From: an uncultured Bacilli bacterium
GTDB taxonomy: Bacteria > Bacillota_I > Bacilli_A > RF39 > UBA660
Reading direction: 5' to 3'
DNA: 33,900 bases
NCBI GenBank assembly: GCA_944363655.1
Contig: CALVUU010000095.1
Coordinates: 1-33,900 of the forward strand
Shown here: positions 15,236 to 22,770 of the stretch, one piece after another
Position numbering within the stretch: position 1 is the first letter of the stretch
Layout: every line of letters starts with the position of its first letter
Notes under the pieces: model-generated
What the model was told of the DNA's origin: nothing
Database searches by the model: none
Seen by the model: the letters and a program-made list of their open reading frames with translations, nothing else
Program-made: the position numbers and the translations under genes

Positions 15236-16153
15236 ATGATTTTATATTTTGCGGGAAGTTTAGGTAAAGAGGTTGACCAATTTATGTTTGAAAATGGATT
15301 TGACCGTCTTATTAGTCAATATAATGGTAAGAAAGCAATTCAAGATTGTATAGAAAAAAAGAAAATAAATGATAATTTTAAATTATTTATAGATAGTGGA
15401 GCATTTAGTGTTCATAGATTAGGTACTTCATTAAGCACAGATGAATATATAAATTATATTAATAGTATTACCGAATATTGTGAAATTTTTGCACAATTAG
15501 ATACTATCCCTGGGGAATGGGGTAAGCCAAAAGAATTAGAACAACTTATAGAAGCTCCAAGACTATGTTGGGAAAATTATTTATATATGGCGGGAAAACT
15601 TAAACAACCCGAAAAATTATTGCCTATTTTTCACCAAGGTGAGAGTTTTGATTGGCTTGTAAATATGCTCGAATATGTTAATGATAAAGGAGAACATATA
15701 CCATATATTGGGTTATCCTGTAATAAGGAGTTGAGCCGAAAAGATTGGATAAAGTGGTTTGATAAATGTTTTAGAATAATAAAAAATAGTTCTAATCCGA
15801 ATGTAAAAACACATGCCTTTGGAATGACAAGTTTTAAGGTATTATCTAAATTTCCATTTACTAGTTGCGATTCAACTACATGGATTATGTCTGGGGCAAA
15901 TGGCTCTATAATGACGGATTATGGAACTATCTTAGTAAGTGACAAGTCTAGAAATAAATTACAACATATTGATAATCAACTACCAGAGGTTAAAAAGAAT
16001 ATTATTGAATTAGTTAATAACTTAGGATTTAACTTCGAGCAACTTACAAAAAGTCATAAAGATAGAGCATTTTATAATTTAAAATACATGCATGAAAAAG
16101 CAAAAAATTTAATTATTAATTATAATAATAATGGAAAGAAAAGCTTAATTTAG
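15236..16153 (+). CDS. dpdA: DpdA-like DNA guanine transglycosylase
   Basis: A 305-residue TIM-barrel enzyme of the tRNA-guanine transglycosylase superfamily, phage DpdA type, with AAGGAG upstream. Visible motifs are FIDSGAFSVH with D53, AQLDTIPGE (88-94), PIFHQGES (130-137), YIGLS (157-161), KTHAFGMTSFKVL (191-203), and SCDSTTW with D212, the likely nucleophile. It begins an operon holding all four preQ0-synthesis enzymes, the context known for DpdA, which swaps guanine in DNA for a 7-deazaguanine. The exact modified base cannot be read from sequence. There is no QueF, so preQ0 or an amide or carboxy derivative is more likely than preQ1. Confidence 0.85.
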   Translation: MILYFAGSLGKEVDQFMFENGFDRLISQYNGKKAIQDCIEKKKINDNFKLFIDSGAFSVHRLGTSLSTDEYINYINSITEYCEIFAQLDTIPGEWGKPKELEQLIEAPRLCWENYLYMAGKLKQPEKLLPIFHQGESFDWLVNMLEYVNDKGEHIPYIGLSCNKELSRKDWIKWFDKCFRIIKNSSNPNVKTHAFGMTSFKVLSKFPFTSCDSTTWIMSGANGSIMTDYGTILVSDKSRNKLQHIDNQLPEVKKNIIELVNNLGFNFEQLTKSHKDRAFYNLKYMHEKAKNLIINYNNNGKKSLI

Positions 16154-16162
16154 GAGGTATAT

Positions 16163-16888
16163 ATGAAGAAAGTATTATTATATAGTGGTGGTATGGATAG
16201 TTGGTTAATTGATAAAATTTGGAAACCGGATATCAAGGTTTATGTTAATATGCATACAAGGTATTCAGAAGAAGAAATTAAAAAAATAAAAGAAAGAAAT
16301 GAAGATGTACAAATCGTTGATTTTCCACTAGGTCAATGGGAGCGCGACGATGCAATCATCCCACTAAGGAATTTATATTTAGTTATGGTAATGTGTAACA
16401 TTACAGGGTCCGAAGATGTGGATATTTGTCTTGGTGCTACGGCTGGAGATAGGGTATTAGATAAAAGTCCAGAATTCGTAAATAAAGCAAATGATTTACT
16501 TAATTATTTATATCAACCTCAGCATTGGATTCCACAAGGAAAGAAGGTTAGAATTAATATTGATTTTAAATCAAAAACAAAAACACAGCTAATTAAAGAA
16601 TTTGTTGATTCTGGTGGAAATATTGATGAAGCTTTTAAAAGGTCTTTTAGTTGTTATAACCCTCAGGGTGATAAGGAATGCTGGCAATGTAAACCTTGTT
16701 TTAGAAAATACGTATCTTTTAAGTTAAACGGGTATAAATTTGATAAGGATATTGAAGACAAAGTTATTAAATATATTACACAGGAAATCATACCTCAAAT
16801 AAAATTAGGTAAATATGGTAGAGCAGATGAAGAAAAAGAAATAATGCAAGCATATAATATGTATCTCTCAGAAAGAGGTTTATTATGA
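16163..16888 (+). CDS. queC: QueC, 7-cyano-7-deazaguanine (preQ0) synthase
   Basis: A 241-residue enzyme that converts carboxy-deazaguanine to preQ0 using ATP and ammonia. The PP-loop ATP-binding motif SGGMDS is at residues 8-13. GATAGDRVLDKSPEF (91-105) fits the substrate-binding region. The four zinc cysteines are C164, C173, C176 and C179 (SCYNP, ECWQCKPCFRK). The sequence ends in ATGA overlapping the HAD gene start. It is close to usual QueC length and has no fused glutamine amidotransferase domain. Confidence 0.9.
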   Translation: MKKVLLYSGGMDSWLIDKIWKPDIKVYVNMHTRYSEEEIKKIKERNEDVQIVDFPLGQWERDDAIIPLRNLYLVMVMCNITGSEDVDICLGATAGDRVLDKSPEFVNKANDLLNYLYQPQHWIPQGKKVRINIDFKSKTKTQLIKEFVDSGGNIDEAFKRSFSCYNPQGDKECWQCKPCFRKYVSFKLNGYKFDKDIEDKVIKYITQEIIPQIKLGKYGRADEEKEIMQAYNMYLSERGLL

Positions 16889-17175
16889 TTATTGCGGTTG
16901 ATTTCGATGGTACCTTATGTGAGTATAAAAATCCAGGAATTGGAGCACCAAGATTAGATATTATTGAAAAAGTTAAAAATTTAGCTAAAAATAATACTAT
17001 CATTCTGTGGACCTGTAGAAGAGGAAAAGCTTTAAAAGACGCCGTTAGATGGTGTAAAAATTTTGGTATAGTATTTAATGCTATTAATAAAAATGTTAAT
17101 GGTATTAAAACTTCCAGAAAGATATATGCTGATTTATATATTGATGATAAAAATGACACAAAAATACTTTATTAG
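16885..17175 (+). CDS. Small HAD-superfamily phosphatase
   Basis: A 96-residue HAD-like hydrolase with the nucleophile motif VDFDGTL near the N-terminus, motif II ILWTCRRG, a conserved lysine region SRKIYADLYIDD, and the terminal acidic DD. It lacks a cap domain and resembles the small BT0820-type HAD family. It is translated from an ATGA overlap with queC and lies inside the deazaguanine operon, so a role in dephosphorylating a pterin or nucleotide intermediate is possible. Small HAD proteins are also common in phages for other reasons. Confidence 0.75.
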   Translation: MIIAVDFDGTLCEYKNPGIGAPRLDIIEKVKNLAKNNTIILWTCRRGKALKDAVRWCKNFGIVFNAINKNVNGIKTSRKIYADLYIDDKNDTKILY

Positions 17176-17208
17176 TTTATGTTTTATATAAAAACTTTAT
17201 ATTATTTA
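17175..17208 (+). promoter_or_regulatory. Bipartite phage promoter-like element, copy 4
   Basis: GTTTATGTTTTA (17175-17186), 9-bp spacer, TTTATATTATTTA (17196-17208). It starts in the stop codon of the HAD gene and drives queD-queE-folE. An ORF reading from 17179 would include it, but AGGAGG at 17211 shows the real start is 17224. Confidence 0.75.
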
Positions 17209-17223
17209 ATAGGAGGCAATAAA

Positions 17224-17655
17224 ATGAAAGTAACAAAACAATTTGAATTCGAAATGGCGCATATGTTGGAAAATCATCCAAGTTTATGTAAAAATCTTCA
17301 TGGACATTCTTATAAATTATTCGTGACAGTTGAAGGCCCAGTAATTGATGATATGGTAGTAGATTTTAAGGACTTAAAAGAAATCGTAAAAGATTTAATT
17401 GTTGACCCATTAGACCATTGCTTTGCTTTTAATTATAACACGGAAGATGAGTTCGAAAAGGATTTAATTGAGGTAGTTAAAAAGTATGATAAAAAATATT
17501 TTGCTTTTCCTTGGAGAACTTCCTGCGAAAATATGGCAAAATGGATGTTTGGTATTTTAAACACTTTCTTTATTAGTAATTCTAAATCTTATAGAATTTC
17601 GAAGATTAGATTATATGAAACTTCAACTAGTTTTGCGGATTATGAAGGAGTATAA
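17224..17655 (+). CDS. queD: QueD, 6-carboxytetrahydropterin synthase
   Basis: A 143-residue pterin-fold enzyme. I choose ATG 17224, which has AGGAGG 7 bases before it. It converts dihydroneopterin triphosphate to carboxytetrahydropterin. The zinc ligands are H13, H26 and H28 (MAHML, LHGHSY), the catalytic cysteine is C22, and D64-H65 (LDHCF) plus the glutamate of RLYETST complete the site. The motif set is intact and the length normal. It is the second step after FolE, encoded two genes downstream. Confidence 0.92.
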   Translation: MKVTKQFEFEMAHMLENHPSLCKNLHGHSYKLFVTVEGPVIDDMVVDFKDLKEIVKDLIVDPLDHCFAFNYNTEDEFEKDLIEVVKKYDKKYFAFPWRTSCENMAKWMFGILNTFFISNSKSYRISKIRLYETSTSFADYEGV

Positions 17656-17656
17656 A

Positions 17657-18364
17657 ATGGAGCAAAAACAATTAAAAGTCATTGAGATATTTGGTTCAAT
17701 AGATGGTGAAGGCAGGAGAGCAGGGGAGCTTACTACTTTTATTAGATTAAGTGGATGTAATTTAAGATGCTCTTGGTGCGATACCGCTTATAGTCAAGAC
17801 GCTAATTGTGGTAATCTTATGACTATTGATGATATATTGGAACAAGTTTTTAATATCGGCTATAAAAATATTACGGTAACCGGGGGAGAGCCGCTTATTC
17901 ATAATAATATTTATAATTTATTATTAAAATTAGTAGATAATGGTTATGATGTTAATGTGGAAACAAATGGTAGCGTTGACCCTAATTATTTAATTAAATC
18001 TCCCGAATTTAATGATAAGGGAGGCGATTTATGGTTCACTATTGATTATAAATCAAAATCTAGTGGTATGCAATATGCAATGAATTTAAATCATTTTGTA
18101 AATCTTCGTAAGAAAGACGTTATCAAATTTGTTGTGGGAAGTAGAGAAGAGTTAGAAGATGCTTTTAATATACTTATGAAATTAGAACCCTATTTTCTTG
18201 AAGATGAAGATAACGTTCCATTGGTGTATTTTAGCCCAGTATTTGGTATGATTGAGCCAGTAGAAATAGTCGATTTTATGAAGGAGCATAAATTAACAAA
18301 AAATGTTAGGGTACAATTACAACTGCATAAAATAATTTGGGACCCAAATAAAAGAGGAGTTTAA
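17657..18364 (+). CDS. queE: QueE, 7-carboxy-7-deazaguanine synthase
   Basis: A 235-residue radical-SAM enzyme that contracts carboxytetrahydropterin to carboxy-deazaguanine. I start at ATG 17657, one base after the queD stop, with AAGGAG in the end of queD. The iron-sulfur cluster cysteines are C34, C38 and C41 ([10 protein letters not shown]). SAM-binding TGGEPL is at 75-80. The N-terminal [14 protein letters not shown] matches the substrate-binding region of QueE. Normal length, nothing missing. Confidence 0.93.
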   Translation: MEQKQLKVIEIFGSIDGEGRRAGELTTFIRLSGCNLRCSWCDTAYSQDANCGNLMTIDDILEQVFNIGYKNITVTGGEPLIHNNIYNLLLKLVDNGYDVNVETNGSVDPNYLIKSPEFNDKGGDLWFTIDYKSKSSGMQYAMNLNHFVNLRKKDVIKFVVGSREELEDAFNILMKLEPYFLEDEDNVPLVYFSPVFGMIEPVEIVDFMKEHKLTKNVRVQLQLHKIIWDPNKRGV

Positions 18365-18365
18365 T

Positions 18366-18947
18366 ATGAATAGTTATTTATTAAATAGAGAAAAATTAGA
18401 AAAGGTAGCAAGAGAATTTCTTGAAATAGTAGACCCCAATCCAGATAGAGAAGGGTTAAAAGAAACTCCAAAAAGAGTAGCAAAATATTGGTATGAGTTA
18501 TTGGAAGGTCAAATGTATACAAACGATGAGATAGCTAGCATGTATGATAAGTGTTTTGAAGATGTGAAAAATAGTGATTTAGTCTTGGAAAAAGATATAA
18601 GTATATTTAGTCATTGTGAGCATCATTTAGCATTAATGTATGATATGAAGGTATCGATAGCATACATTCCTAATGGTAGAGTAATTGGTTTATCAAAAAT
18701 GGCTAGGATTGCTGAAATGGTTGGCAAAAGATTACAATTACAAGAAAGAATAGGTACTGATATTGCAGAGATTATGATGAAAATTTTAAATACAAAAGAT
18801 GTAGCAGTTATTATTGAGGGTAAACACGGATGTATGACTGCTAGGGGAGCAAAATCAAGAGAAGCGGTTACAAGAACTGCGTGCCTTAATGGTAAATTTA
18901 AAGAACTTGATAGTTTAAGAAACGAATTATATCAATTATTAAAATAG
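18366..18947 (+). CDS. folE: FolE, GTP cyclohydrolase I
   Basis: A 193-residue enzyme making dihydroneopterin triphosphate from GTP, the first step of preQ0 synthesis. The zinc ligands are C84, H87 and C156 (HCEHH, KHGCM). [12 protein letters not shown] (104-115) and the RLQLQERIG segment (122-130) are family signatures. It starts one base after queE ends, so it is part of the same operon. Phages with DpdA often carry their own FolE to raise supply. Confidence 0.93.
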   Translation: MNSYLLNREKLEKVAREFLEIVDPNPDREGLKETPKRVAKYWYELLEGQMYTNDEIASMYDKCFEDVKNSDLVLEKDISIFSHCEHHLALMYDMKVSIAYIPNGRVIGLSKMARIAEMVGKRLQLQERIGTDIAEIMMKILNTKDVAVIIEGKHGCMTARGAKSREAVTRTACLNGKFKELDSLRNELYQLLK

Positions 18948-18955
18948 GAGAAAGT

Positions 18956-19411
18956 ATGAATAAATTTATGCAAATTGCAATAAAAGAAGCAAAACTTGGT
19001 ATTTCTAAAGGGCATGGAGGTCCTTTTGGTGCTGTCATAGTTAAAGACGGCGAAGTGATTAGTAAAGGACATAATCATGTAGTTATAAATAATGACCCGA
19101 CGTGTCACGGAGAAATTGATGCAATTAGAAAAGCTTGCAAAAAGTTGAAAACTTTTGATTTGAGTGGATGTGAAATATATACTACAGGTTATCCTTGTCC
19201 AATGTGTTTTTGTGCTATACTATGGGCTAATATAAGTAAAATATATTATGGCTGTAATACAACTGACACTGAAATAATTGGATTTAGAGATAAAGCATTC
19301 GAAGAAAGTATACCTGATAAAAAAATTACTATGTGTGAACAAGTTGATAGGTCAGATTGTATAGAATTATATAGAGAATATAATGCTATACAAGATAAGA
19401 CTATGTATTAA
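18956..19411 (+). CDS. guaD: Guanine deaminase (CDA-fold, GuaD-like)
   Basis: A 151-residue zinc deaminase. H51 with E53 (CHGE) and C81, C84 (PCPMC) form the active site, at nearly the same positions as in Bacillus GuaD. GPFGAVIVKDG, NNDPT and DLSGCEIYTT match that family more closely than TadA or dCMP deaminase. It converts guanine to xanthine. It follows folE by 8 bases with GGAG, so it seems part of the modification operon, where it could remove the guanine that DpdA releases. A dCMP- or tRNA-deaminase role is less likely. Confidence 0.8.
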   Translation: MNKFMQIAIKEAKLGISKGHGGPFGAVIVKDGEVISKGHNHVVINNDPTCHGEIDAIRKACKKLKTFDLSGCEIYTTGYPCPMCFCAILWANISKIYYGCNTTDTEIIGFRDKAFEESIPDKKITMCEQVDRSDCIELYREYNAIQDKTMY

Positions 19412-19422
19412 AAGGGGTAAAT

Positions 19423-19596
19423 ATGGATATTAATGAACAAATTAAAGCAGCAGAAAGTTTATTAAAACTTGCACAAGACTATATTGGAATTAAAAAATTG
19501 TTAAAAAGTGTAAAGACTGGACAAGCACAAACTCATTTAGAACATGCTGCACAAGTTTTATCAAAATCAATTAAAGAATATATGGAGGTAATATAA
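19423..19596 (+). CDS. Small helical protein of unknown function before the clamp gene
   Basis: A 57-residue ORF beginning ATG 19423 with AAAAGGGG 6-8 bases upstream, ending one base before the clamp ATG. It is helical and Ala/Lys/Gln-rich (IKAAESLLKLAQDYIGIKK, THLEHAAQVLSKSI). The close packing and a proper ribosome binding site support it as a real gene. No family recognised. Confidence 0.65.
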   Translation: MDINEQIKAAESLLKLAQDYIGIKKLLKSVKTGQAQTHLEHAAQVLSKSIKEYMEVI

Positions 19597-19597
19597 T

Positions 19598-20680
19598 ATG
19601 CAGATTACAATTGAAACAACTAAACTGCAAGACCTGACATCAAAGGCTATTAAAGGGTCAGGTAGAATGCCTATTTTAGCTATTACAATGTTTATAGGTA
19701 TAGAAGTTAAAGACGGTGATTTAATTCTTACAACAACTGATAAAATTAATACTCTAAAAGTAATTGGTAAAGGTATTGCGAAAGATAATCAAAATTTTTA
19801 TACCTGCGTTGATAGTGATTTATTTAATAAACTTGTTTCAAAAACAACAAGTTCTAATATAACTCTTGAGGTTACTGAGAATAGTTTAACTTTTAAGGGT
19901 AACGGAGTTTATTCTTTACCAATAGCTATAGATGAGAAAAATAATGTGGTAAGAATACCTGAGGTTTCATTTAATGATGAAATAGAAGGCGTAGAAGTAG
20001 AAACTTCTAAATTAAAGAATATGTTATTATTTAATAAACCTAGTGTTGCAAAAACGATGGAAGCACCTTATCTTACCGGTTATTATGTAGATGATGATAG
20101 CGTAATTTCTTTTAATTTAGTAACTGCCTGTGTAAATAATAGCAAAATTATAAAAGGTAAAGCTTTATTGTCATCTAATTTAGTTGAATTATTTAGTATT
20201 ATTACAATTGATAAAGCAATTATAAAAATAGATGATAAAAAGATATTAGTGCAAGCAGGCGATGTTGTTATTAATGGAACTCTTATGGAAAATGTCGAAC
20301 AATATCCTGCTCAACCTTTAAAAGATTTAGTTAAAGCACAATTTGATAGCGAATGTGTATTAAATAAGAATGACTTAATGAATACTTTAGATAGATTAAA
20401 TTTATTTATAAGCGATGACGATAAAAATGCACTAAGATTAACCTTTGCAGATGATTGTATTACTATTAGTTCTAAAAAGTCAAATGGTAATGAAATGTTA
20501 AAATATGTTAGCGTAAATAACCCTCATCCATTCACTCAATTATTAGATTTAGTTGATTTAAAGAATCAACTTCAAACTCAAACTGGGGATACAGTTAAAT
20601 TATTATATGGCAATGAAAAGGGATTAATGTTAAAAACTGATACTGTTAGTCAATTAATACCATTCATGGACGAGGAATAA
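19598..20680 (+). CDS. dnaN: DNA polymerase sliding clamp, DnaN (beta) like
   Basis: A 360-residue protein the size of bacterial beta clamps (about 365). The N-terminal third has the beta-type pattern ETTKLQDLTSKAIKGSG, DGDLILTTTDKINTLKV, TCVDSDLFNKLV and SNITLEVTENSLTFKGNG. The last residues, TVSQLIPFMDEE, resemble the MPMR-type clamp terminus in place but not in sequence. It ends in TAATG coupled to the nuclease gene. It would be loaded by the tau, delta prime and delta-like proteins at 26250-29083 and tether the family A polymerase. Identity is by pattern and context. Confidence 0.8.
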   Translation: MQITIETTKLQDLTSKAIKGSGRMPILAITMFIGIEVKDGDLILTTTDKINTLKVIGKGIAKDNQNFYTCVDSDLFNKLVSKTTSSNITLEVTENSLTFKGNGVYSLPIAIDEKNNVVRIPEVSFNDEIEGVEVETSKLKNMLLFNKPSVAKTMEAPYLTGYYVDDDSVISFNLVTACVNNSKIIKGKALLSSNLVELFSIITIDKAIIKIDDKKILVQAGDVVINGTLMENVEQYPAQPLKDLVKAQFDSECVLNKNDLMNTLDRLNLFISDDDKNALRLTFADDCITISSKKSNGNEMLKYVSVNNPHPFTQLLDLVDLKNQLQTQTGDTVKLLYGNEKGLMLKTDTVSQLIPFMDEE

Positions 20681-21465
20681 TGAATAATACAAAGAAAACT
20701 TTAATGTCATTAATTAAATCTAAAAAAGAAGAATTACCCATTGAGCAGTCTTTTCTTAATGATTTTAAACAAACTATAATAAGATTGAATCCTCCAAGGA
20801 AGCCGAGCAAGACTTTTAAACCGAGTTCAATGAATTGTGCAAGGAATATGTATTTTCAAATAGTTGGTGCAGAAGTAGACCCTATTGTAGCAGACCCTTC
20901 TAATGTTAGGGTTTGTGAAACAGGAACATCATCGCATGAAAAAATACAATATTATGTATCAAGAATGCAGGAGTGTGGATTTGATTGTGAGTGGTTAGAT
21001 GTAGAAAAATATCTAAATGAACAACATAATGAAGGAAATTTATTATATACTAAGGTTTTAAATAAAAAAGAATATGAAACTCATTGTTTTAATGAGCAAT
21101 ATAACATATCTTTCTTATGTGATGGTATAATTAAATATAAAGGTAAGTATTTTATTTTAGAAATAAAAACCGAAATAGATGATAAAGGTTTATATAGAAC
21201 TGAAGCAGATGAAAAACATAGAAGGCAATCAATTTGTTATTCATTGTGTTTAGGCATTGATGATATAATGTGGTACTATGAAGATAGGAATTTTTGCACC
21301 GCAAAACCTTTTATTACTCATAACACAAATGCGGATAAATATGAAATCATTGAATTGATTGATAGTGTTGAACAGGCGGTTAAAGACCAATTACCACCAC
21401 CAAAGACCGACCAAAAAAGAATTTGCGCATATTGTCCTTATAAAACGGAGTGTAAAAAGTGGTAA
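20680..21465 (+). CDS. RecB/Cas4-like PD-(D/E)XK nuclease with cysteine cluster
   Basis: A 261-residue nuclease. C50 lies in an N-terminal helix (MNCARNMYF). The catalytic motif is HEKIQYY then FLCDGIIKYKGKYFILEIKTE (D, then E-x-K). The C-terminal CAYCPYKTEC supplies three more cysteines, the arrangement of iron-sulfur Cas4/AddB nucleases. It probably processes DNA ends. It sits between clamp and RecU, beside recombination genes, so a replication-recombination role is more likely than CRISPR, of which there is no trace. Confidence 0.82.
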   Translation: MNNTKKTLMSLIKSKKEELPIEQSFLNDFKQTIIRLNPPRKPSKTFKPSSMNCARNMYFQIVGAEVDPIVADPSNVRVCETGTSSHEKIQYYVSRMQECGFDCEWLDVEKYLNEQHNEGNLLYTKVLNKKEYETHCFNEQYNISFLCDGIIKYKGKYFILEIKTEIDDKGLYRTEADEKHRRQSICYSLCLGIDDIMWYYEDRNFCTAKPFITHNTNADKYEIIELIDSVEQAVKDQLPPPKTDQKRICAYCPYKTECKKW

Positions 21466-21917
21466 ATCTAGGAAAAAAATTCGAGGAGATAATTAAGAGA
21501 GATTTTTCTAAATTAGATAATGCAAAGATTACTAGATTATATGACCCTGTTGGTGGATACGGAGGAATTAAGAATGTATGCGACTTTATTGCTTATAAAT
21601 ATCCTTATTCCTTTTATTTTGAAGCAAAAGAAACAAAAGAAAATACATTTAATTTGAAAAAATTAACTCAGTATGATGATTTATTAAAATATGATAATAT
21701 AAAGGGGTTATATCCGGGGGTATTAGTTTGGTTTTCTCTTCACAACAAAGTTGTTTGGTGTTCTATAAAGAGACTAAAATGGTTAAAAGAAAATAACTTT
21801 AAATCGATAAATATAAGGGATGATACTAATTATGATTTTGAATTAGATATTAATATTAGTATAAAATATCCTACTATCGATTTTAATAAATTTATTAATA
21901 AAATTTCAAAGGATTAG
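21459..21917 (+). CDS. recU: RecU-like Holliday junction resolvase
   Basis: A 152-residue protein starting at GTG 21459, with GGAG 8 bases upstream, overlapping the previous stop. Family features are NLGKKFEEIIKRD, RLYDPVGGYGGIKNVCDFIAY (the D of CDFI is catalytic), YFEAKETKENTFNLKKL (the E-x-K pair and Asn-Thr-Phe of RecU) and GVLVWFSLHNKVVW. It should resolve four-way junctions formed by the RecA-like recombinase. The protein is shorter than Bacillus RecU (about 200), as in phage forms. Confidence 0.82.
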   Translation: MVNLGKKFEEIIKRDFSKLDNAKITRLYDPVGGYGGIKNVCDFIAYKYPYSFYFEAKETKENTFNLKKLTQYDDLLKYDNIKGLYPGVLVWFSLHNKVVWCSIKRLKWLKENNFKSINIRDDTNYDFELDINISIKYPTIDFNKFINKISKD

Positions 21918-21951
21918 TTTATGTTTTAAGCTAATCCTTTATATATTTATA
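21911..21951 (+). promoter_or_regulatory. Bipartite phage promoter-like element, copy 5, within a hairpin
   Basis: GTTTATGTTTTA (21917-21928), 9-bp spacer, TTTATATATTTATA (21938-21951). GGATTAG (21911-21917) can pair with CTAATCC (21931-21937), so a 7-bp stem encloses the first half, and T/A-rich sequence follows. A combined weak terminator and promoter is possible. Confidence 0.7.
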
Positions 21952-21964
21952 TAGGAGAAAAATT

Positions 21965-22531
21965 ATGTCTGATAATTATAAAGCATTAAGTGAAAATATA
22001 AATAAAGAAGCAGTTGATAAAATATTAAATCGGGTTGATAATAACAGTAATATCGTTGATAAATTAACTAATGAGGTTGTTGAGAAATTTTGCAAGCCCT
22101 TAGACGATTTAATGAATAATATTAAATTAATTGTTGAAGATGACCAAAATCCACCAACTGATTTAGAGTTAGACCAGATGACTTTAAAATTACCTGCTTG
22201 TCTTTATTTTGTAGGAGAAGCACAAGAAGCGTTAGGTATTAGAGAAGATGTTGCTAAAGCAGTTAAAATGGATGTTTATAATAAAGTTAGGGATAGTGTA
22301 AGTGGTACGGTTGCAGATAAGGATACTAAAGCAGAACTTGCCAGCCAACAAGAATATATAGTTCATTGTGTTTATAGCAGAGCATATAGGAAAGTAAAAA
22401 ACCGTATGGAAGCAGGATATGAGATGCTAAATAGTGTTAAGAAGGTTATTAATAGAAGAATGACCGAAGCTCAATTAGCAGGGGTGTCAAGTGGTAGATT
22501 TAATCCAAATACTCGTATGGAGGATGATTAA
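21965..22531 (+). CDS. Helical protein of unknown function preceding the RecA-like gene
   Basis: A 188-residue acidic helical protein. It has segments VVEKFCKPLDDLMNNIKLIV, LPACLYFVGEAQEALG, and a basic C-terminal helix YRKVKNRMEAGYEMLNSVKKVINRRM. It begins the operon holding recA and is coupled to the next gene by TAATG. By position it could be a recombination mediator like T4 UvsY, but no sequence motif supports that, so I leave function open. Confidence 0.7.
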   Translation: MSDNYKALSENINKEAVDKILNRVDNNSNIVDKLTNEVVEKFCKPLDDLMNNIKLIVEDDQNPPTDLELDQMTLKLPACLYFVGEAQEALGIREDVAKAVKMDVYNKVRDSVSGTVADKDTKAELASQQEYIVHCVYSRAYRKVKNRMEAGYEMLNSVKKVINRRMTEAQLAGVSSGRFNPNTRMEDD

Positions 22532-22770
22532 TGAAAAATTATAAGTTGCGAATAATTATAAGTGGAAAAAGTGCTAAAGAATTATTTTGTATAGGTCCCA
22601 AAGATTTAATGAATTTTTTAAAAGAAAAATTTAATGTTAACAAAAAAGATATTGAAGTTTGTGAATTTGTGGAAGATTTAAATGAAGATGAGTTCTTTGA
22701 ATTTTTAACGGGACAACGACCAAGAAATATTCATAAAGATAACTATTATAAGGAGAATAAAAATGAGTGA
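22531..22770 (+). CDS. Small acidic protein of unknown function
   Basis: A 79-residue protein with a likely small alpha/beta fold (YKLRIIISGKSAKELFCIG, DLMNFLKEKFNVNKKDIEVCEFVED). It is between the helical protein at 21965 and the RecA-like gene, overlapping the latter by 8 bases. The late acidic stretch (NEDEFFEFL) is notable. No family recognised. Confidence 0.6.
   Translation: MKNYKLRIIISGKSAKELFCIGPKDLMNFLKEKFNVNKKDIEVCEFVEDLNEDEFFEFLTGQRPRNIHKDNYYKENKNE

Noticed and set aside
17179..17223. Upstream start extending QueD by 15 residues
   Set aside because: The extension would translate the promoter element and ribosome binding site; ATG 17224 has AGGAGG at proper distance and gives the usual family N-terminus.
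20680..21465. Cas4 as evidence of a CRISPR system
   Set aside because: No cas1, cas2 or repeat array in the window; the neighbours are recombination genes.
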